From Gallionellaceae bacterium (GTDB lineage: Bacteria; Pseudomonadota; Gammaproteobacteria; Burkholderiales; Thiobacillaceae): a stretch of 64,000 nucleotides of DNA. The notes under the pieces were generated by a model. It saw only the letters and a list, made by a program, of their open reading frames with translations. It was not told the DNA's origin and did not search any database. The position numbers and the translations under genes are program-made. Of the stretch, positions 37,466 through 47,931 are shown piece by piece. The stretch covers positions 1 through 64,000 of the forward strand of contig JAQTLU010000002.1 of the NCBI GenBank assembly GCA_028714735.1. Reading direction: 5' to 3'. Within the stretch, counting starts at the first letter, position 1. The number at the start of each line of letters is the position of its first letter.

Positions 37466-38205
37466 CAGCGGTACTTCACCAGGTCTTCGGGCTTCAGCTT
37501 GCTGAAGTCCACCATGGTGCCCAGCACCTGCAGATAGGCGATCAACGCATCCGCCTCGGAAACGAAGGCGCGGTCGCCGTCGAAGTTGCCGGCCTGGGCC
37601 TGGGCCACCAGGTTCTCCTGCGCCTTGTCGATGCGCAGCGTTTCGGCGACTTCCGGGCCGAACTGCTTCACGTTGGCCTGGTATTCGGCCTCCGAGGCGG
37701 AGTAGGGCACGCCCACGGTGCGTAGCGCCCGCAGGCGGTCGGCCACGTCGGAGTAGTCCAGGGGCGTGGCAGACAGCCAGGGGTAGTTGGGCATCACCGA
37801 TTCCGGCACCACGGAGGTGGGCTGGATCAGATGCTGGACGTGCCATTCGTTGGAGTATTTGCCGCCGACCCGGGCCAGGTCGGGGCCGGTCCGCTTGGAA
37901 CCCCACTGGAACGGATGGTCGTACTTCGACTCGGCCGCCAGGGAATAGTGGCCGTAGCGCAGTTGCTCGTCGCGGAAGGGACGGATCATCTGGGAGTGGC
38001 AGGTGTAGCAGCCTTCCCGGACGTAGATGTCGCGGCCGCGCGATTCCAGGGGCGTATAGGGTCGGACGCCCGGTATGTCTTCCACCGTGTTCTTGATCAG
38101 GAACAGGGGCGCGATCTCGACCAGGCCGCCGACGCTGATGGCGAGCATGGTGGCGACCAGGAGGACGCCGGCGTTGGTTTCCAGGAGTTCGGAATTCAGT
38201 TTCAT
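37465..38205 (-). CDS. ccoO: cbb3-type oxidase mono-haem subunit II
   Basis: 246 residues with an N-terminal membrane span ([21 protein letters not shown]) and one haem c site in [13 protein letters not shown]. The ligand Met region SVMPNYPWL and the AYLQVLG end are conserved. It passes electrons from CcoP to CcoN. Lies 20 bases after ccoN. Confidence 0.98.
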   Translation of the reverse strand: MKLNSELLETNAGVLLVATMLAISVGGLVEIAPLFLIKNTVEDIPGVRPYTPLESRGRDIYVREGCYTCHSQMIRPFRDEQLRYGHYSLAAESKYDHPFQWGSKRTGPDLARVGGKYSNEWHVQHLIQPTSVVPESVMPNYPWLSATPLDYSDVADRLRALRTVGVPYSASEAEYQANVKQFGPEVAETLRIDKAQENLVAQAQAGNFDGDRAFVSEADALIAYLQVLGTMVDFSKLKPEDLVKYR

Positions 38206-38225
38206 GATGTTCTACTCTCCTTCGC

Positions 38226-39668
<1,443 letters not shown>

Positions 39669-39754
39669 GACTCCTCCTCGGGTTGCCTGCTATTCTCCCC
39701 CCCGGGACGCGGGACTAGCCCAGGGACGAGTTGCCAACAAAAAAAAGACGGCGG

Positions 39755-39784
39755 AGTATATGCCCAAAGCCGGACCCCTCGCAA
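39755..39784 (-). promoter_or_regulatory. sigma-70 promoter for ccoNOQP
   Basis: On the minus strand: -35 TTGCGA (39784-39779), 18-base spacer, -10 TATACT (39760-39755). It overlaps the region just beyond the Sco gene's stop, where a weak GC hairpin (39793-39808) without a U-tract also occurs. Confidence 0.5.
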
Positions 39785-39806
39785 GGCCGGACAAGCCCTC
39801 TGGGGC

Positions 39807-40397
39807 TTACTCCCGAAGCAGCAGGTCGAGGTCGTGGGCGATGTCTGCCGGCGGCTGGGCGTAGGGCAGGAACAGGCGCAGCCGGCCTTCCCGGTCGAGC
39901 ACGTAACTACCCGCCGTGTGGTCGACCAGATAGTCGGTCGCACCCGGCTCGACGTGCTTGCGGTAATGGATGCGGAATTCCTTCGCGGCGACGGCGATCT
40001 CGTCCGGGGTGCCGTACAGGCCCAGGAATGAGGGATGGAAATAGGGCACATACTGCTTCAGCATGTCCGGCGTATCCCGCTCGGGGTCGACGCTGACGAA
40101 CAGCACCTGGACCTGCTTGGCATCCGCGGGCGGCATCAGCTTGAAGGCCGAGGCCATGTCGGACAGGGTGGTCGGGCAGACGTCCGGGCAGTGGGTGTAA
40201 CCGAAGAACAGCACCACCAGCTTGGCGCGGAAGTCGGCGAGGCTGCGCTTGACGCCGTTGTGGTCGGTGAGTGACAACTGGCGGCCGAAATCGGCGCCGG
40301 TGATGTCGGTGCCCTTGAAGTCGGCCCGCTTGTCCGGCCCGCAGCCGGCCAGCGAGGCCAGCAGCACCAGGCACAAGAGGCGCTGCAGAACCCTCAT
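39807..40397 (-). CDS. SCO1/SenC family copper chaperone lipoprotein
   Basis: 196 residues. A lipoprotein signal peptide (LVLLASLAGC, Cys near residue 19) anchors it on the periplasmic side. The thioredoxin-fold core has the copper site CPDVCP and the later His in YLVDHTAGSYVLD. It delivers copper to the CuA or CuB centre of haem-copper oxidases, here probably the cbb3 enzyme next door. Start overlaps the Rrf2 gene by 4 bases (ATGA). Confidence 0.95.
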   Translation of the reverse strand: MRVLQRLLCLVLLASLAGCGPDKRADFKGTDITGADFGRQLSLTDHNGVKRSLADFRAKLVVLFFGYTHCPDVCPTTLSDMASAFKLMPPADAKQVQVLFVSVDPERDTPDMLKQYVPYFHPSFLGLYGTPDEIAVAAKEFRIHYRKHVEPGATDYLVDHTAGSYVLDREGRLRLFLPYAQPPADIAHDLDLLLRE

Positions 40398-40852
40398 GCC
40401 ACCGGCATGGCCGCGGCAGGCAGGTCGGCCAGGCGGTACTTGCCGGTCTGGACCGCCTTGGCGAGGTCTTCCAGGTGCATGTCGTTCATCATCGCGATGA
40501 TCTTGTTCTTCACCGGCTTCCACTTGAAATGCATCGGACAGGCGGTCTCGTCGGTGCACTCCTTGAGGCCGAGGATGCAGCTCTTGGTGAAGTCCGGTCC
40601 CTCGGTGAGCAGGAGTACCTGCATCAGGGAGGTCTTCTGCATACCGTCGCGCAGGCAGAAACCACCCAGGCGACCCCGGAACGAGTCGAGCAGTCCATGT
40701 TTGCACAGGCTCTGCAATATCTTGGCCAGATAGGCGGCGGGGACATTCAGGCGGTCAGCGATATCACGGTTCAGGACCGGTTCCCCGGGAGCCTGGGTGG
40801 CGATATAGATCAAGGCCTGAACCGCATACTGACTTGTACGCGACAACACCAT
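40394..40852 (-). CDS. Rrf2 family transcriptional regulator
   Basis: 152 residues. The N-terminal winged helix (SRTSQYAVQALIYIATQ, NVPAAYLAKILQSLCKHGLLDSFRG) is the Rrf2 DNA-binding domain. The cluster-binding loop has three Cys (CILGLKECTDETACP), so it could carry an Fe-S cluster and sense NO, O2 or iron, as NsrR, IscR and RsrR do. AAGGA lies 8 bases before ATG. Cotranscribed with the Sco gene and next to ccoNOQP, which it may control. Confidence 0.93.
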   Translation of the reverse strand: MVLSRTSQYAVQALIYIATQAPGEPVLNRDIADRLNVPAAYLAKILQSLCKHGLLDSFRGRLGGFCLRDGMQKTSLMQVLLLTEGPDFTKSCILGLKECTDETACPMHFKWKPVKNKIIAMMNDMHLEDLAKAVQTGKYRLADLPAAAMPVA

Positions 40853-40881
40853 TTCGATTCCTTAAAGAGGTTTTTGTCCGA

Positions 40882-40887
40882 ATTATA
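40882..40887 (-). promoter_or_regulatory. -10 box of the Rrf2-Sco operon
   Basis: Perfect TATAAT on the minus strand, 30 bases before the start codon. No good -35 hexamer at 17 bases, which would fit a promoter needing an activator or one covered by its own Rrf2 repressor. Confidence 0.5.
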
Positions 40888-40929
40888 ACGAGCTTGCGAG
40901 TTTTGCCTAGAGGCCGAAAACCGGTTTTG

Positions 40930-41622
40930 TCAAAGCGAGTCCAGCCACTGTTTCAGCCGGACCGGCGGCAACAATCGGGCGGCCCTCTCCGGACGGCCAT
41001 CTTCCAGCCAGGGGATGACCGCCAGGCAGGGCGCCGGCAGGCGGTTCTCCAGACTGGCCAGGTTTTCCTCGTAGACGGCCATGTCGGGGTCGACCCGGTT
41101 GGCCACCCAGCCGGCCAGGCGCAACCCCCGGGCGGCGATGGCCTCGGCGGTGAGCAGGGCATGGTTGATGCAACCCAGGCGCAGGCCGACCACCATCAGC
41201 ACCGGCAGGCCGAGCGCCACGGCCAGGTCGGCGCTGTCTCGGCGGCCGTCGAGCGGCACCCGGAAGCCGCCGGCGCCTTCCACCACCACCCAGTCGGCCA
41301 GGCCGGCGAGTTGTTCGTAGGCCTCGACGATGCGCGGTATCTCGATGCGCACGCCCTTGCGCTCGGCGGCGATGTGGGGTGCGATGGCATCGCGGAACAG
41401 ATAGGGGTTGACCCAGTCCGGCGGCGCCGCGACCGTGGCGGCCCGGGTCAGTTCGGCGACGTCCTCGTTGACCCAGGCGCCATCGATCAGGTCGGCGCCG
41501 GCCGCGACCGGCTTCATGCCGGCCGCGCGCAGGCCAAGCACCTTCATGCCGTGCAGCAGTGCAGTCGAGACCAGGGTCTTGCCGATGCCGGTGTCGGTGC
41601 CGGTGACGAAGATGCCGGGCAT
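40930..41622 (-). CDS. bioD: dethiobiotin synthetase
   Basis: 230 residues. P-loop GIFVTGTDTGIGKT at the N-terminus, KPVAAGAD, and VVVEGAGGFRVPL. It closes the ureido ring of dethiobiotin using ATP and CO2. Last gene of the bio cluster, start overlapping the bioC stop (ATGA). An AAAACCGGTTTT palindrome (40917-40928) follows directly and may act as a weak end signal. Confidence 0.96.
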   Translation of the reverse strand: MPGIFVTGTDTGIGKTLVSTALLHGMKVLGLRAAGMKPVAAGADLIDGAWVNEDVAELTRAATVAAPPDWVNPYLFRDAIAPHIAAERKGVRIEIPRIVEAYEQLAGLADWVVVEGAGGFRVPLDGRRDSADLAVALGLPVLMVVGLRLGCINHALLTAEAIAARGLRLAGWVANRVDPDMAVYEENLASLENRLPAPCLAVIPWLEDGRPERAARLLPPVRLKQWLDSL

Positions 41623-42521
41623 CAGCGCAGCCCCATCTGGCGTTGTTCGATCTTCAACTGGATCACCTTGCGGCCATCGTCCCAGTTGTTCTTGTCGCCC
41701 ACCCAGGCATGGCCGTAGACCACCTCGTAGGTGGCAGGCAGGCGGCCCTCGCTACGGAAGCGCTCGTAGTTTTCGGTCAGCCGGCGCCATTCGGCGCGCC
41801 CCATCAGGCCTTCCCGGCGGCCTTCCAGCACGGTGTGGGCGCCGATGCCCTTGAGGTCGCGCAACAGTCCCTTGAGGTCGGCGTAGGTCAGGGTGATGTA
41901 CTCCATCTCCATGACCGGATTGGCGAAGCCGGCGTGGACCAGGGCGTCGCCGAGGTCGTGCATGTCGATGAAACGGTTGACGTGGCCGTGGCCGTCGAGG
42001 CCGGCGAAGGCGGTGCGCAACTCCTTCAGGGTGTCCGGCCCCAGGGTGGCGAACAGCAGCAGGCCGCCCGGCTTCAGCACCCGGCGGGCCTCCCTGAACA
42101 CAGCCTCGGGCTCATCCAGCCATTGCAGGGACAGGCTCGACCAGGCCAGGTCGATGCTGTCCCTGGCCAGCGGCAGGTTGGCCATGTCGGCGCAGACCAG
42201 GGGCGAGGCCGCGCCGGCGAACAGGGAACCGACCCGGCCCAGCAGCGACGGCCTGGGCAGGCGTTGTCGAGCCTGGGCCAGCATGGCGTGGGCGAGGTCG
42301 AGGCCGACCAGTTCGGCCTTCGGGTAGCGCCGGTTGAGCAGCGGGAAGGCGAAACCGGTGCCGCAACCGGCGTCCAGGATGCGCGTCGGGGCCAGCTTCA
42401 TCAGGTCGAGCCGCTCGTCCAGGCGGCGGGCGATCTCCAGTTGCAGGAAGGCGGCATCGTCGTAGCTTGCGGCCGCCTGCTCGAAAGAGCGCCGGATGGC
42501 CCGCTTAAGCGCCGTATTCAT
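41622..42521 (-). CDS. bioC: malonyl-[ACP] O-methyltransferase
   Basis: 299 residues. SAM-binding motif I ILDAGCGTGFAFPLLNRRYP, ELVGLDLAHAMLAQAR, DLAWSSLSLQWLDEPEAVF, LKPGGLLLFATLGPDTLKEL are the BioC pattern. It methylates malonyl-ACP so that it can prime pimeloyl synthesis. ATG at 42521 was chosen: it lies inside the end of bioH (17-base overlap) and begins MNTALKRAIRRSFEQAAASYD, as family members do. Confidence 0.95.
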   Translation of the reverse strand: MNTALKRAIRRSFEQAAASYDDAAFLQLEIARRLDERLDLMKLAPTRILDAGCGTGFAFPLLNRRYPKAELVGLDLAHAMLAQARQRLPRPSLLGRVGSLFAGAASPLVCADMANLPLARDSIDLAWSSLSLQWLDEPEAVFREARRVLKPGGLLLFATLGPDTLKELRTAFAGLDGHGHVNRFIDMHDLGDALVHAGFANPVMEMEYITLTYADLKGLLRDLKGIGAHTVLEGRREGLMGRAEWRRLTENYERFRSEGRLPATYEVVYGHAWVGDKNNWDDGRKVIQLKIEQRQMGLR

Positions 42522-43248
42522 CGAGGAATCCCTTGATCTGTTCGGTGAACCAGTCCGGATGGGACAGGAAGGGCGCGTGCGCCGCGCGCGGATGCACGGC
42601 CAGGCGGGCGTCCGGGATGGCCGCGGCCAGCCACTCGCCGGCACCGGCCGGGCAAAGATTGTCGTAGCCGCCGTGCACGACCAGGGTGGGGCAGCGCACC
42701 TGTCCGGCCTCGACGCGGAGATCGACGTCGCGCAGCAGGTCGAGGCCGGCGGCCAGGGTGCCGGGGTTGGGCTCGCCGCGTTCGAACACCGAGTCGCGCA
42801 GGCGGCTGACGGTCTCGCGGGCGGCATCGCCGCCGCGCGCCTGCAGGGACAGGAAGCGCAGCAGGGTGGCGCGGTAATCGGTCGCCAGCGCGTCGGCGAA
42901 GCCGGCCAGAACCTCCGGCGCCAGGCCCAGTTGCCAGCCGGGGCGGTTGACGAAGGCCGGGCTGGTCGCCACCAGGACTAGGGCCCTGACCTGTTCCGGC
43001 CGGCGTGCCGCCCAGGCCAGGGCGGTCATGCCGCCCATCGACCAGCCGACTGCGATGCAGGGTTCGGGCAGGTTCGGCGCCAGGGCGTCGGCGAGGCCGG
43101 CCGGATCGTATGGGCTGGCCATGGGCACGTCGCCGTAGCCGGGCAGGTCGGGCTGATGCCTGGCAACGCCGGGCAGGCGCCCGGCGACCTCGTTCCAGAT
43201 GCCGCCATGCAGACCCCAGCCGTGCAGGAACACGACAGGCAGGCTCAC
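42505..43248 (-). CDS. bioH: pimeloyl-[ACP] methyl ester esterase
   Basis: 247 residues, alpha/beta hydrolase. FLHGWGLHGGIWNEV oxyanion region, nucleophile Ser in GWSMGGMTALAWA, and a C-terminal His in RAAHAPFLSHPDWF with Asp in GGYDNLCP. It frees pimeloyl-ACP from its methyl ester, the step that follows BioC. The start is GTG at 43248, overlapping the bioF stop (GTGA). Confidence 0.95.
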   Translation of the reverse strand: MSLPVVFLHGWGLHGGIWNEVAGRLPGVARHQPDLPGYGDVPMASPYDPAGLADALAPNLPEPCIAVGWSMGGMTALAWAARRPEQVRALVLVATSPAFVNRPGWQLGLAPEVLAGFADALATDYRATLLRFLSLQARGGDAARETVSRLRDSVFERGEPNPGTLAAGLDLLRDVDLRVEAGQVRCPTLVVHGGYDNLCPAGAGEWLAAAIPDARLAVHPRAAHAPFLSHPDWFTEQIKGFLDEYGA

Positions 43249-44396
43249 GCCAGTTCTCCCAGGGCGGTCAGCAGGCGGTCGATATCGGCCTCGGCATGCG
43301 CGGCCGAGAGCGAGATGCGCAGGCGCGCGCTGCCCTCGGGCACGGTCGGCGGCCGGATCGCCGGGCACAGGATGCCGCGTTCGCGCAGGCCGTCGGCGAG
43401 ACGCAGGGCGTCGTGGTTGTCGCCGATCAGGAGCGGCTGGATCGGCGTGTCGGAGGCCATCAAGGGCCAGGGCAGGCTGGCGACACCTGTCTTCAGGCGG
43501 TCGATCAGGCTGGCCAGCCGCACGCGCCGCTGCGGTTCGCCGGCGATCAGTTTGAGGCTGGCCGAGACCGCCGCCGCCAGCATGGGCGGGGTGGCGGTGG
43601 TGTAGATATAGGTGCGCGCCTTGTTGACCAGCCATTCGACCAGCGCCTCCGAGCCGGCCACGAAGGCGCCGGAGACGCCGGCGGCCTTGCCCAGGGTGGC
43701 GAGGTAGACCAGCCTGGAGTCGGGGGCCGTGAGCCGATAATGCTCCAGCACGCCGTGCCCTTGCTCGCCCAGGACGCCGAAGCCGTGGGCGTCGTCCAGA
43801 TACAGCCAGGCCTTGTATTTCTCCGCCAGGGCCAGCAGTTCCGGCACCGGGGCGAGGTCGCCGTCCATGCTGAACACCGTGTCGGTGGCAATCAGCTTGT
43901 CCTTGGCGTCACTTTCGCGCAGCAGTTGCTCCAGATGCGTGAGATCGCCATGGCGGTAGCGTCGATGATCGGCGCGCGACAGCAGGGCGGCGTCGACCAG
44001 GGAGGCGTGGTTGAGCCGGTCGGCGAACACCGCGCCGTCGCGCCCGACCAGCGCAGTGACCACGCCCAGGTTGGCCATGTAGCCGGTCGAGAACAGGAGC
44101 GCCGCGGGCAGGCCGACGAATTCCGCCAGTTCCTGCTCCAGGCGATGATGCAGGACATGGTGGCCGGTGAGCAGATGGGCCGCCCCCGCGCCGGCGCCGT
44201 ATTCAGCCGCCGCCGTGCGGGCCGCCTCGGCGATGGCCGGGTGCGCGGCCAGGCCCAGGTAGTCGTTGCTGGCGAAGGACAGGAAGTCGCGGCCGTCGAC
44301 CGTGACGTGGGCGCCCTGGCCGCTTTCCAGCACGCGCCGGCGCCGGCGCAGGCCCTGACCGTCGAGTTCGGCGAGCCGGGCTTCAAGGTCGATCAT
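43245..44396 (-). CDS. bioF: 8-amino-7-oxononanoate synthase
   Basis: 383 residues, alpha-oxoamine synthase. Condenses pimeloyl-ACP with alanine. SFASNDYLGLAAHP at the N-terminus, TDTVFSMDGDLAPVPEL, LDDAHGFGVLGEQGHG and the PLP Lys in TLGKAAGVSGAFVAG. Lies 13 bases after bioB and overlaps bioH by 4. Confidence 0.97.
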   Translation of the reverse strand: MIDLEARLAELDGQGLRRRRRVLESGQGAHVTVDGRDFLSFASNDYLGLAAHPAIAEAARTAAAEYGAGAGAAHLLTGHHVLHHRLEQELAEFVGLPAALLFSTGYMANLGVVTALVGRDGAVFADRLNHASLVDAALLSRADHRRYRHGDLTHLEQLLRESDAKDKLIATDTVFSMDGDLAPVPELLALAEKYKAWLYLDDAHGFGVLGEQGHGVLEHYRLTAPDSRLVYLATLGKAAGVSGAFVAGSEALVEWLVNKARTYIYTTATPPMLAAAVSASLKLIAGEPQRRVRLASLIDRLKTGVASLPWPLMASDTPIQPLLIGDNHDALRLADGLRERGILCPAIRPPTVPEGSARLRISLSAAHAEADIDRLLTALGELA

Positions 44397-44409
44397 GGCT
44401 CGCCTTCGG

Positions 44410-45399
44410 TCAAGCCTCGGCGCAGCGGCGTCCCTTGACCGGCTCGGGATGCAGGCCCAGTTTGGCCATCAGGGCCTGGTCGGCGGAGACGTCCGGGTTG
44501 CCGGTGGTGAGCAGCTTGTCGCCGTAGAAGATCGAGTTGGCGCCGGCCAGGAAGCACAGGGCCTGGCCCATCTCGCCCAATTCGTGGCGGCCGGCCGACA
44601 GGCGGACGTACGAGGCAGGCATGGTGATCCGGGCCACCGCGATGGTGCGCACGAATTCCAGCGGATCGAGGTCGGCCTCGACCGCCAGGGGCGTGCCGGC
44701 CACCTTGACCAGCATGTTGATCGGCACCGACTCCGGCTGCGGGTTCATGCAGGCCAGTTCGGCGACCATGCGGGCACGCATGGCGCGGCTCTCGCCCATG
44801 CCGATGATGCCGCCGCAGCAGACCGAGATGCCGGCCCCGCGCACCTTGCCCAGGGTGTCCAGGCGATCCTCGTAGGTATGGGTGGTGATGACCTGGCCGT
44901 AGAACTCGGGCGCGGTGTCGATGTTGTGGTTGTAGTAGTCGAGGCCGGCCGACTTCAGTTTCTCGGCCTGGCCTTCCTTGAGCATGCCCAGGGTGACGCA
45001 GGCCTCCATGTCGAGCGCCTTGACCTGGCGCACCATGTCGAGCACGGCGTCGAGGTCGTTTTCCTTGGGGCCGCGCCAGGCGGCGCCCATGCAGAAGCGG
45101 GTGGCACCGCTTTCCTTGGCGGCACGGGCGCGGGCCAGGACCTCGGCGGCTTCCATCAGCCGCTCGCGTTCCAGGCCGGTGTCGTGGCGGGCCGACTGGG
45201 AGCAGTAGCCGCAGTCTTCCGAGCAGCCGCCGGTCTTGATCGAGAGCAGGGTCGACATCTGCACCGCGTTGGCGTCGAAGTGCTCGCGGTGGACCGTCTG
45301 GGCGCGAAAGATCAGGTCGTTGAAGGGCAGCTCGAACAGGGCCGCGACGGCCTCCAGGTTCCAGGCCGTGCCGGGGTTGAGGTTGGACAGATCAGTCAT
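44410..45399 (-). CDS. bioB: biotin synthase
   Basis: 329 residues, radical [14 protein letters not shown] binds the radical-SAM 4Fe-4S cluster; [18 protein letters not shown] and [11 protein letters not shown] are typical, and later conserved Arg/Cys residues hold the sacrificial 2Fe-2S cluster. It inserts sulfur into dethiobiotin. Its start lies within the last 8 bases of the membrane-protein gene upstream. Confidence 0.98.
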   Translation of the reverse strand: MTDLSNLNPGTAWNLEAVAALFELPFNDLIFRAQTVHREHFDANAVQMSTLLSIKTGGCSEDCGYCSQSARHDTGLERERLMEAAEVLARARAAKESGATRFCMGAAWRGPKENDLDAVLDMVRQVKALDMEACVTLGMLKEGQAEKLKSAGLDYYNHNIDTAPEFYGQVITTHTYEDRLDTLGKVRGAGISVCCGGIIGMGESRAMRARMVAELACMNPQPESVPINMLVKVAGTPLAVEADLDPLEFVRTIAVARITMPASYVRLSAGRHELGEMGQALCFLAGANSIFYGDKLLTTGNPDVSADQALMAKLGLHPEPVKGRRCAEA

Positions 45400-45838
45400 G
45401 CTTGGGCTCCAGTTGAATTTGTTGCCAGTCTTCCCGGCCGGCCTTCCAGATGTCGTAGAGCGACCAGGGCACCAGGGCCACGATGAACAAGACCCAGACG
45501 CCGCCCCAGCCGGTCGGCAGATGGGCGATATCGTTGGCCAGGATGGTCAGGGTGCCGACTACGGCGTAGTAACGGTAACCGGCCCACTTGTTGTAATGTC
45601 TGACCTTGAGATCGGGGTGGTGGGCGATCATGGCATAGACGAAGATCGACGCCGCCAGCCAGAGCATTACCGGCGGCAGCGACATGGCCAGGGGCAGGAA
45701 GGCCATCTTCTTGTCGGCGATGTTCAGTCCGATGGTGAACAGGACGGCCGATAGCGTGGTGCTGGCGATGGCCAGGTAGTTGAACAGCCGTGCCGAGCGC
45801 AAACAGGCGCCAGCGGTGATGACTTGTTGTTCGGCCAT
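45392..45838 (-). CDS. four-span membrane protein in front of bioB, unknown
   Basis: 148 residues with four predicted membrane segments ([44 protein letters not shown] shortened here by eye, [34 protein letters not shown]). It overlaps bioB by 8 bases and heads the bio transcript. It does not resemble BioY or YigM transporters that I can recall. No clear ribosome site is present. Function unknown; position alone does not prove a biotin role. Confidence 0.65.
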   Translation of the reverse strand: MAEQQVITAGACLRSARLFNYLAIASTTLSAVLFTIGLNIADKKMAFLPLAMSLPPVMLWLAASIFVYAMIAHHPDLKVRHYNKWAGYRYYAVVGTLTILANDIAHLPTGWGGVWVLFIVALVPWSLYDIWKAGREDWQQIQLEPKHD

Positions 45839-45867
45839 GATAATGAACCGGGGACGGAAAGCTGCGT

Positions 45868-45896
45868 ATCTTCGCGGCCGGGAGGGAGCTTGTCAA
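45868..45896 (-). promoter_or_regulatory. promoter of the bio operon
   Basis: On the minus strand: perfect -35 TTGACA (45896-45891), 17-base spacer, -10 GAAGAT (45873-45868, three matches including the key A and T). Start of transcription near 45861, about 23 bases before the first gene. I saw no BirA- or BioR-type palindrome here. Confidence 0.5.
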
Positions 45897-46603
45897 ATTG
45901 GGCTGACGGCCTTTTGAACAGTTGCCGAAATATTGTGCGATCGCAGGTCGCGCAATCCTGCCTGTTGTGCGCTGCCCGCAGCCATGCCGGTCTGCTCTGC
46001 CCGGCCTGCGCGGAGGACCTGCCGCGCCTGCCGGGGCAACGTTGCCCGCGCTGTGCGGCGCCGACACCGGGCGGGGCGGTCTGCGGCGCCTGCCTGAAGC
46101 GCGCGCCGGCCTTCGACGCGGCAGCGGCGGTGTACCGCTACGCCTTCCCGGTCGACGTCCTGGTCCACCGGCTCAAATATGCCGGCCAGACGGTCATCGC
46201 CGATTTCCTGGCCCTGCGGCTGGCGGAGGAACTGGCCGGGTCCGCCCGGCCCGACCTGATCCTGGCCATGCCCTTGCACCCGCGCCGCCTGCGCGAACGC
46301 GGCTTCAACCAGGCCGCCCTGCTGGCCGGGCACCTGGCCTGCCGCTTGGGCGTGGCGTTCGATCCGGCGGCCTGCCGGCGCGAGCGCGACACCAAGCCCC
46401 AGGTCGACCTGCCGCTCAAGGACCGGCGCAGGAACATCCGTGGCGCCTTCGTCTGCACGGTCGACCTGACCGGCAAGCGGGTGGCCCTGGTCGACGACGT
46501 CATGACCAGCGGCGCCAGCCTGGACGAACTCGCCCGGGTGGTGAAGCAGGCCGGTGCGGTCGAGGTGTCGGCCTGGGTGGTGGCCCGGACGGTAAAGGAC
46601 TAG
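45890..46603 (+). CDS. ComF family phosphoribosyltransferase-like protein
   Basis: About 237 residues. The N-terminal zinc-ribbon-like part has four Cys pairs (CLLC, LLCPAC, RCPRC, CGAC), and the C-terminal type I PRTase domain has [12 protein letters not shown] and the PRPP motif [15 protein letters not shown]. ComF proteins aid DNA uptake in naturally transformable bacteria; orphan copies are common. The start is uncertain: TTG at 45890 has GGAGGGAG just upstream, and TTG at 45914 is possible. Its 3' end overlaps the convergent dgt-like gene by 4 bases. Confidence 0.85.
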   Translation: MSNWADGLLNSCRNIVRSQVAQSCLLCAARSHAGLLCPACAEDLPRLPGQRCPRCAAPTPGGAVCGACLKRAPAFDAAAAVYRYAFPVDVLVHRLKYAGQTVIADFLALRLAEELAGSARPDLILAMPLHPRRLRERGFNQAALLAGHLACRLGVAFDPAACRRERDTKPQVDLPLKDRRRNIRGAFVCTVDLTGKRVALVDDVMTSGASLDELARVVKQAGAVEVSAWVVARTVKD

Positions 46604-47724
46604 GCGGTCGCCTCGATGTCGAAGATGCGCCGGTGTTCCAGGATGGCGTAGCGGTCGGTCATGCCGGCGATGTAGTCGCACACCGCGCGGGGCAGATCCT
46701 TCTCGGCGCGGTCCTGGTACTCGGGCGGCAGCAGCTTGGGTTCGTTGATGAAGGCCTCGAACAGGCCGCGGATCAGCCGGGCCGCCTTCTCGCTCATGCG
46801 CACCACCCGGTAATGGCGATAGAGGTTCTGGAACAGGAAGCGCTTCAGGGCCAGGTGTTCCTCGCGGATGGCCGGGCTGAAGGCGGCCAGCGCTGGGCAT
46901 GACCGTAGCGCATCGATGTCGTCCGGCCGGTGCTCGGCCAGGTTGGCGCGGGTCTGCGCGACCAGGTCGACCACCAGGGTGTTGATCATCCGGCGCACCG
47001 TCTCGTGGATCAGGCGGCGGTCGGTGAGGTCGGGGTAGAGCATGCGCACCGCGTCGAGGTGGCGGCGGAACAGGGTGATCCCTTCCAGTTGATCGAGCGT
47101 GATCAGGCCGGAGCGCAGGCCGTCGTCGACGTCGTGGTTGTTGTAGGCGATCTCGTCGGCCAGGTTGGCGATCTGCGCCTCCAGGCTGGGCTGGCGGCCT
47201 TCCAAAAAACGCCGGCCGACGTCGCCCAGCTTTTCGGCGTTCTTCTTCGAACAGTGCTTGAGGATGCCCTCGCGCGACTCGAAAGTCAGGTTGAGGCCGT
47301 CGAACTCGGCATATTTCTGTTCCAGCGCGTCGACCACCCGCAGCGATTGCAGGTTGTGCTCGAAGCCGCCGTGCGCCTGCATGCATTCGTTGAGCGCGTC
47401 CTGGCCGGTATGGCCGAACGGCGTGTGGCCGAGGTCGTGGGCCAGGGCGATGGTCTCGATCAGATCCTCGTCGAGGCTGAGCACCCGGGCCAGGGTGCGG
47501 CCGATCTGGGCCACCTCCAGGCTGTGGGTCAAGCGGGTGCGGAACAGGTCGCCCTCATGGTTCACGAACACCTGGGTCTTGTATTCCAGGCGCCGGAAGG
47601 CGGTGGAATGGATGATGCGGTCGCGGTCGCGCTGGAACTCCGAGCGCGGTGCGGCCGGCGGCTCCGGATGGCGGCGGCCGCGCGAACGGGCGGCCTGGGC
47701 GGCATAGGGAGCGAGCTCGGTCAT
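46600..47724 (-). CDS. dgt: deoxyguanosinetriphosphate triphosphohydrolase-like protein
   Basis: About 374 residues. HD-superfamily metal site: [16 protein letters not shown], then [22 protein letters not shown] and [18 protein letters not shown]. It splits dNTPs (dGTP type) to nucleoside and triphosphate, and related enzymes starve phages of dNTPs. Length fits the shorter dGTPase-like family (about 370-400) rather than E. coli Dgt. ATG at 47724 was preferred (AAGGA 7 bases upstream); one 6 codons earlier is possible. Confidence 0.92.
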   Translation of the reverse strand: MTELAPYAAQAARSRGRRHPEPPAAPRSEFQRDRDRIIHSTAFRRLEYKTQVFVNHEGDLFRTRLTHSLEVAQIGRTLARVLSLDEDLIETIALAHDLGHTPFGHTGQDALNECMQAHGGFEHNLQSLRVVDALEQKYAEFDGLNLTFESREGILKHCSKKNAEKLGDVGRRFLEGRQPSLEAQIANLADEIAYNNHDVDDGLRSGLITLDQLEGITLFRRHLDAVRMLYPDLTDRRLIHETVRRMINTLVVDLVAQTRANLAEHRPDDIDALRSCPALAAFSPAIREEHLALKRFLFQNLYRHYRVVRMSEKAARLIRGLFEAFINEPKLLPPEYQDRAEKDLPRAVCDYIAGMTDRYAILEHRRIFDIEATA

Positions 47725-47931
47725 GTCTGTTTCCTTGTTCATACTGGGTGCGATTCCATGTCCAGCCGCACCGCGGGCGGGAGCCCCTGCAGCCGTCTGA
47801 CGTCAGCCATTGTAGTTACTGCCGTCGTTTCCTGTCGCTAGCGGGCGCGATGGGGTTCATGGCTGCAACGGATTTGGCATATGGCCATGCGAGAGTTATA
47901 AAACGCCTTCATGATCCCTGCCTGACCCGCC

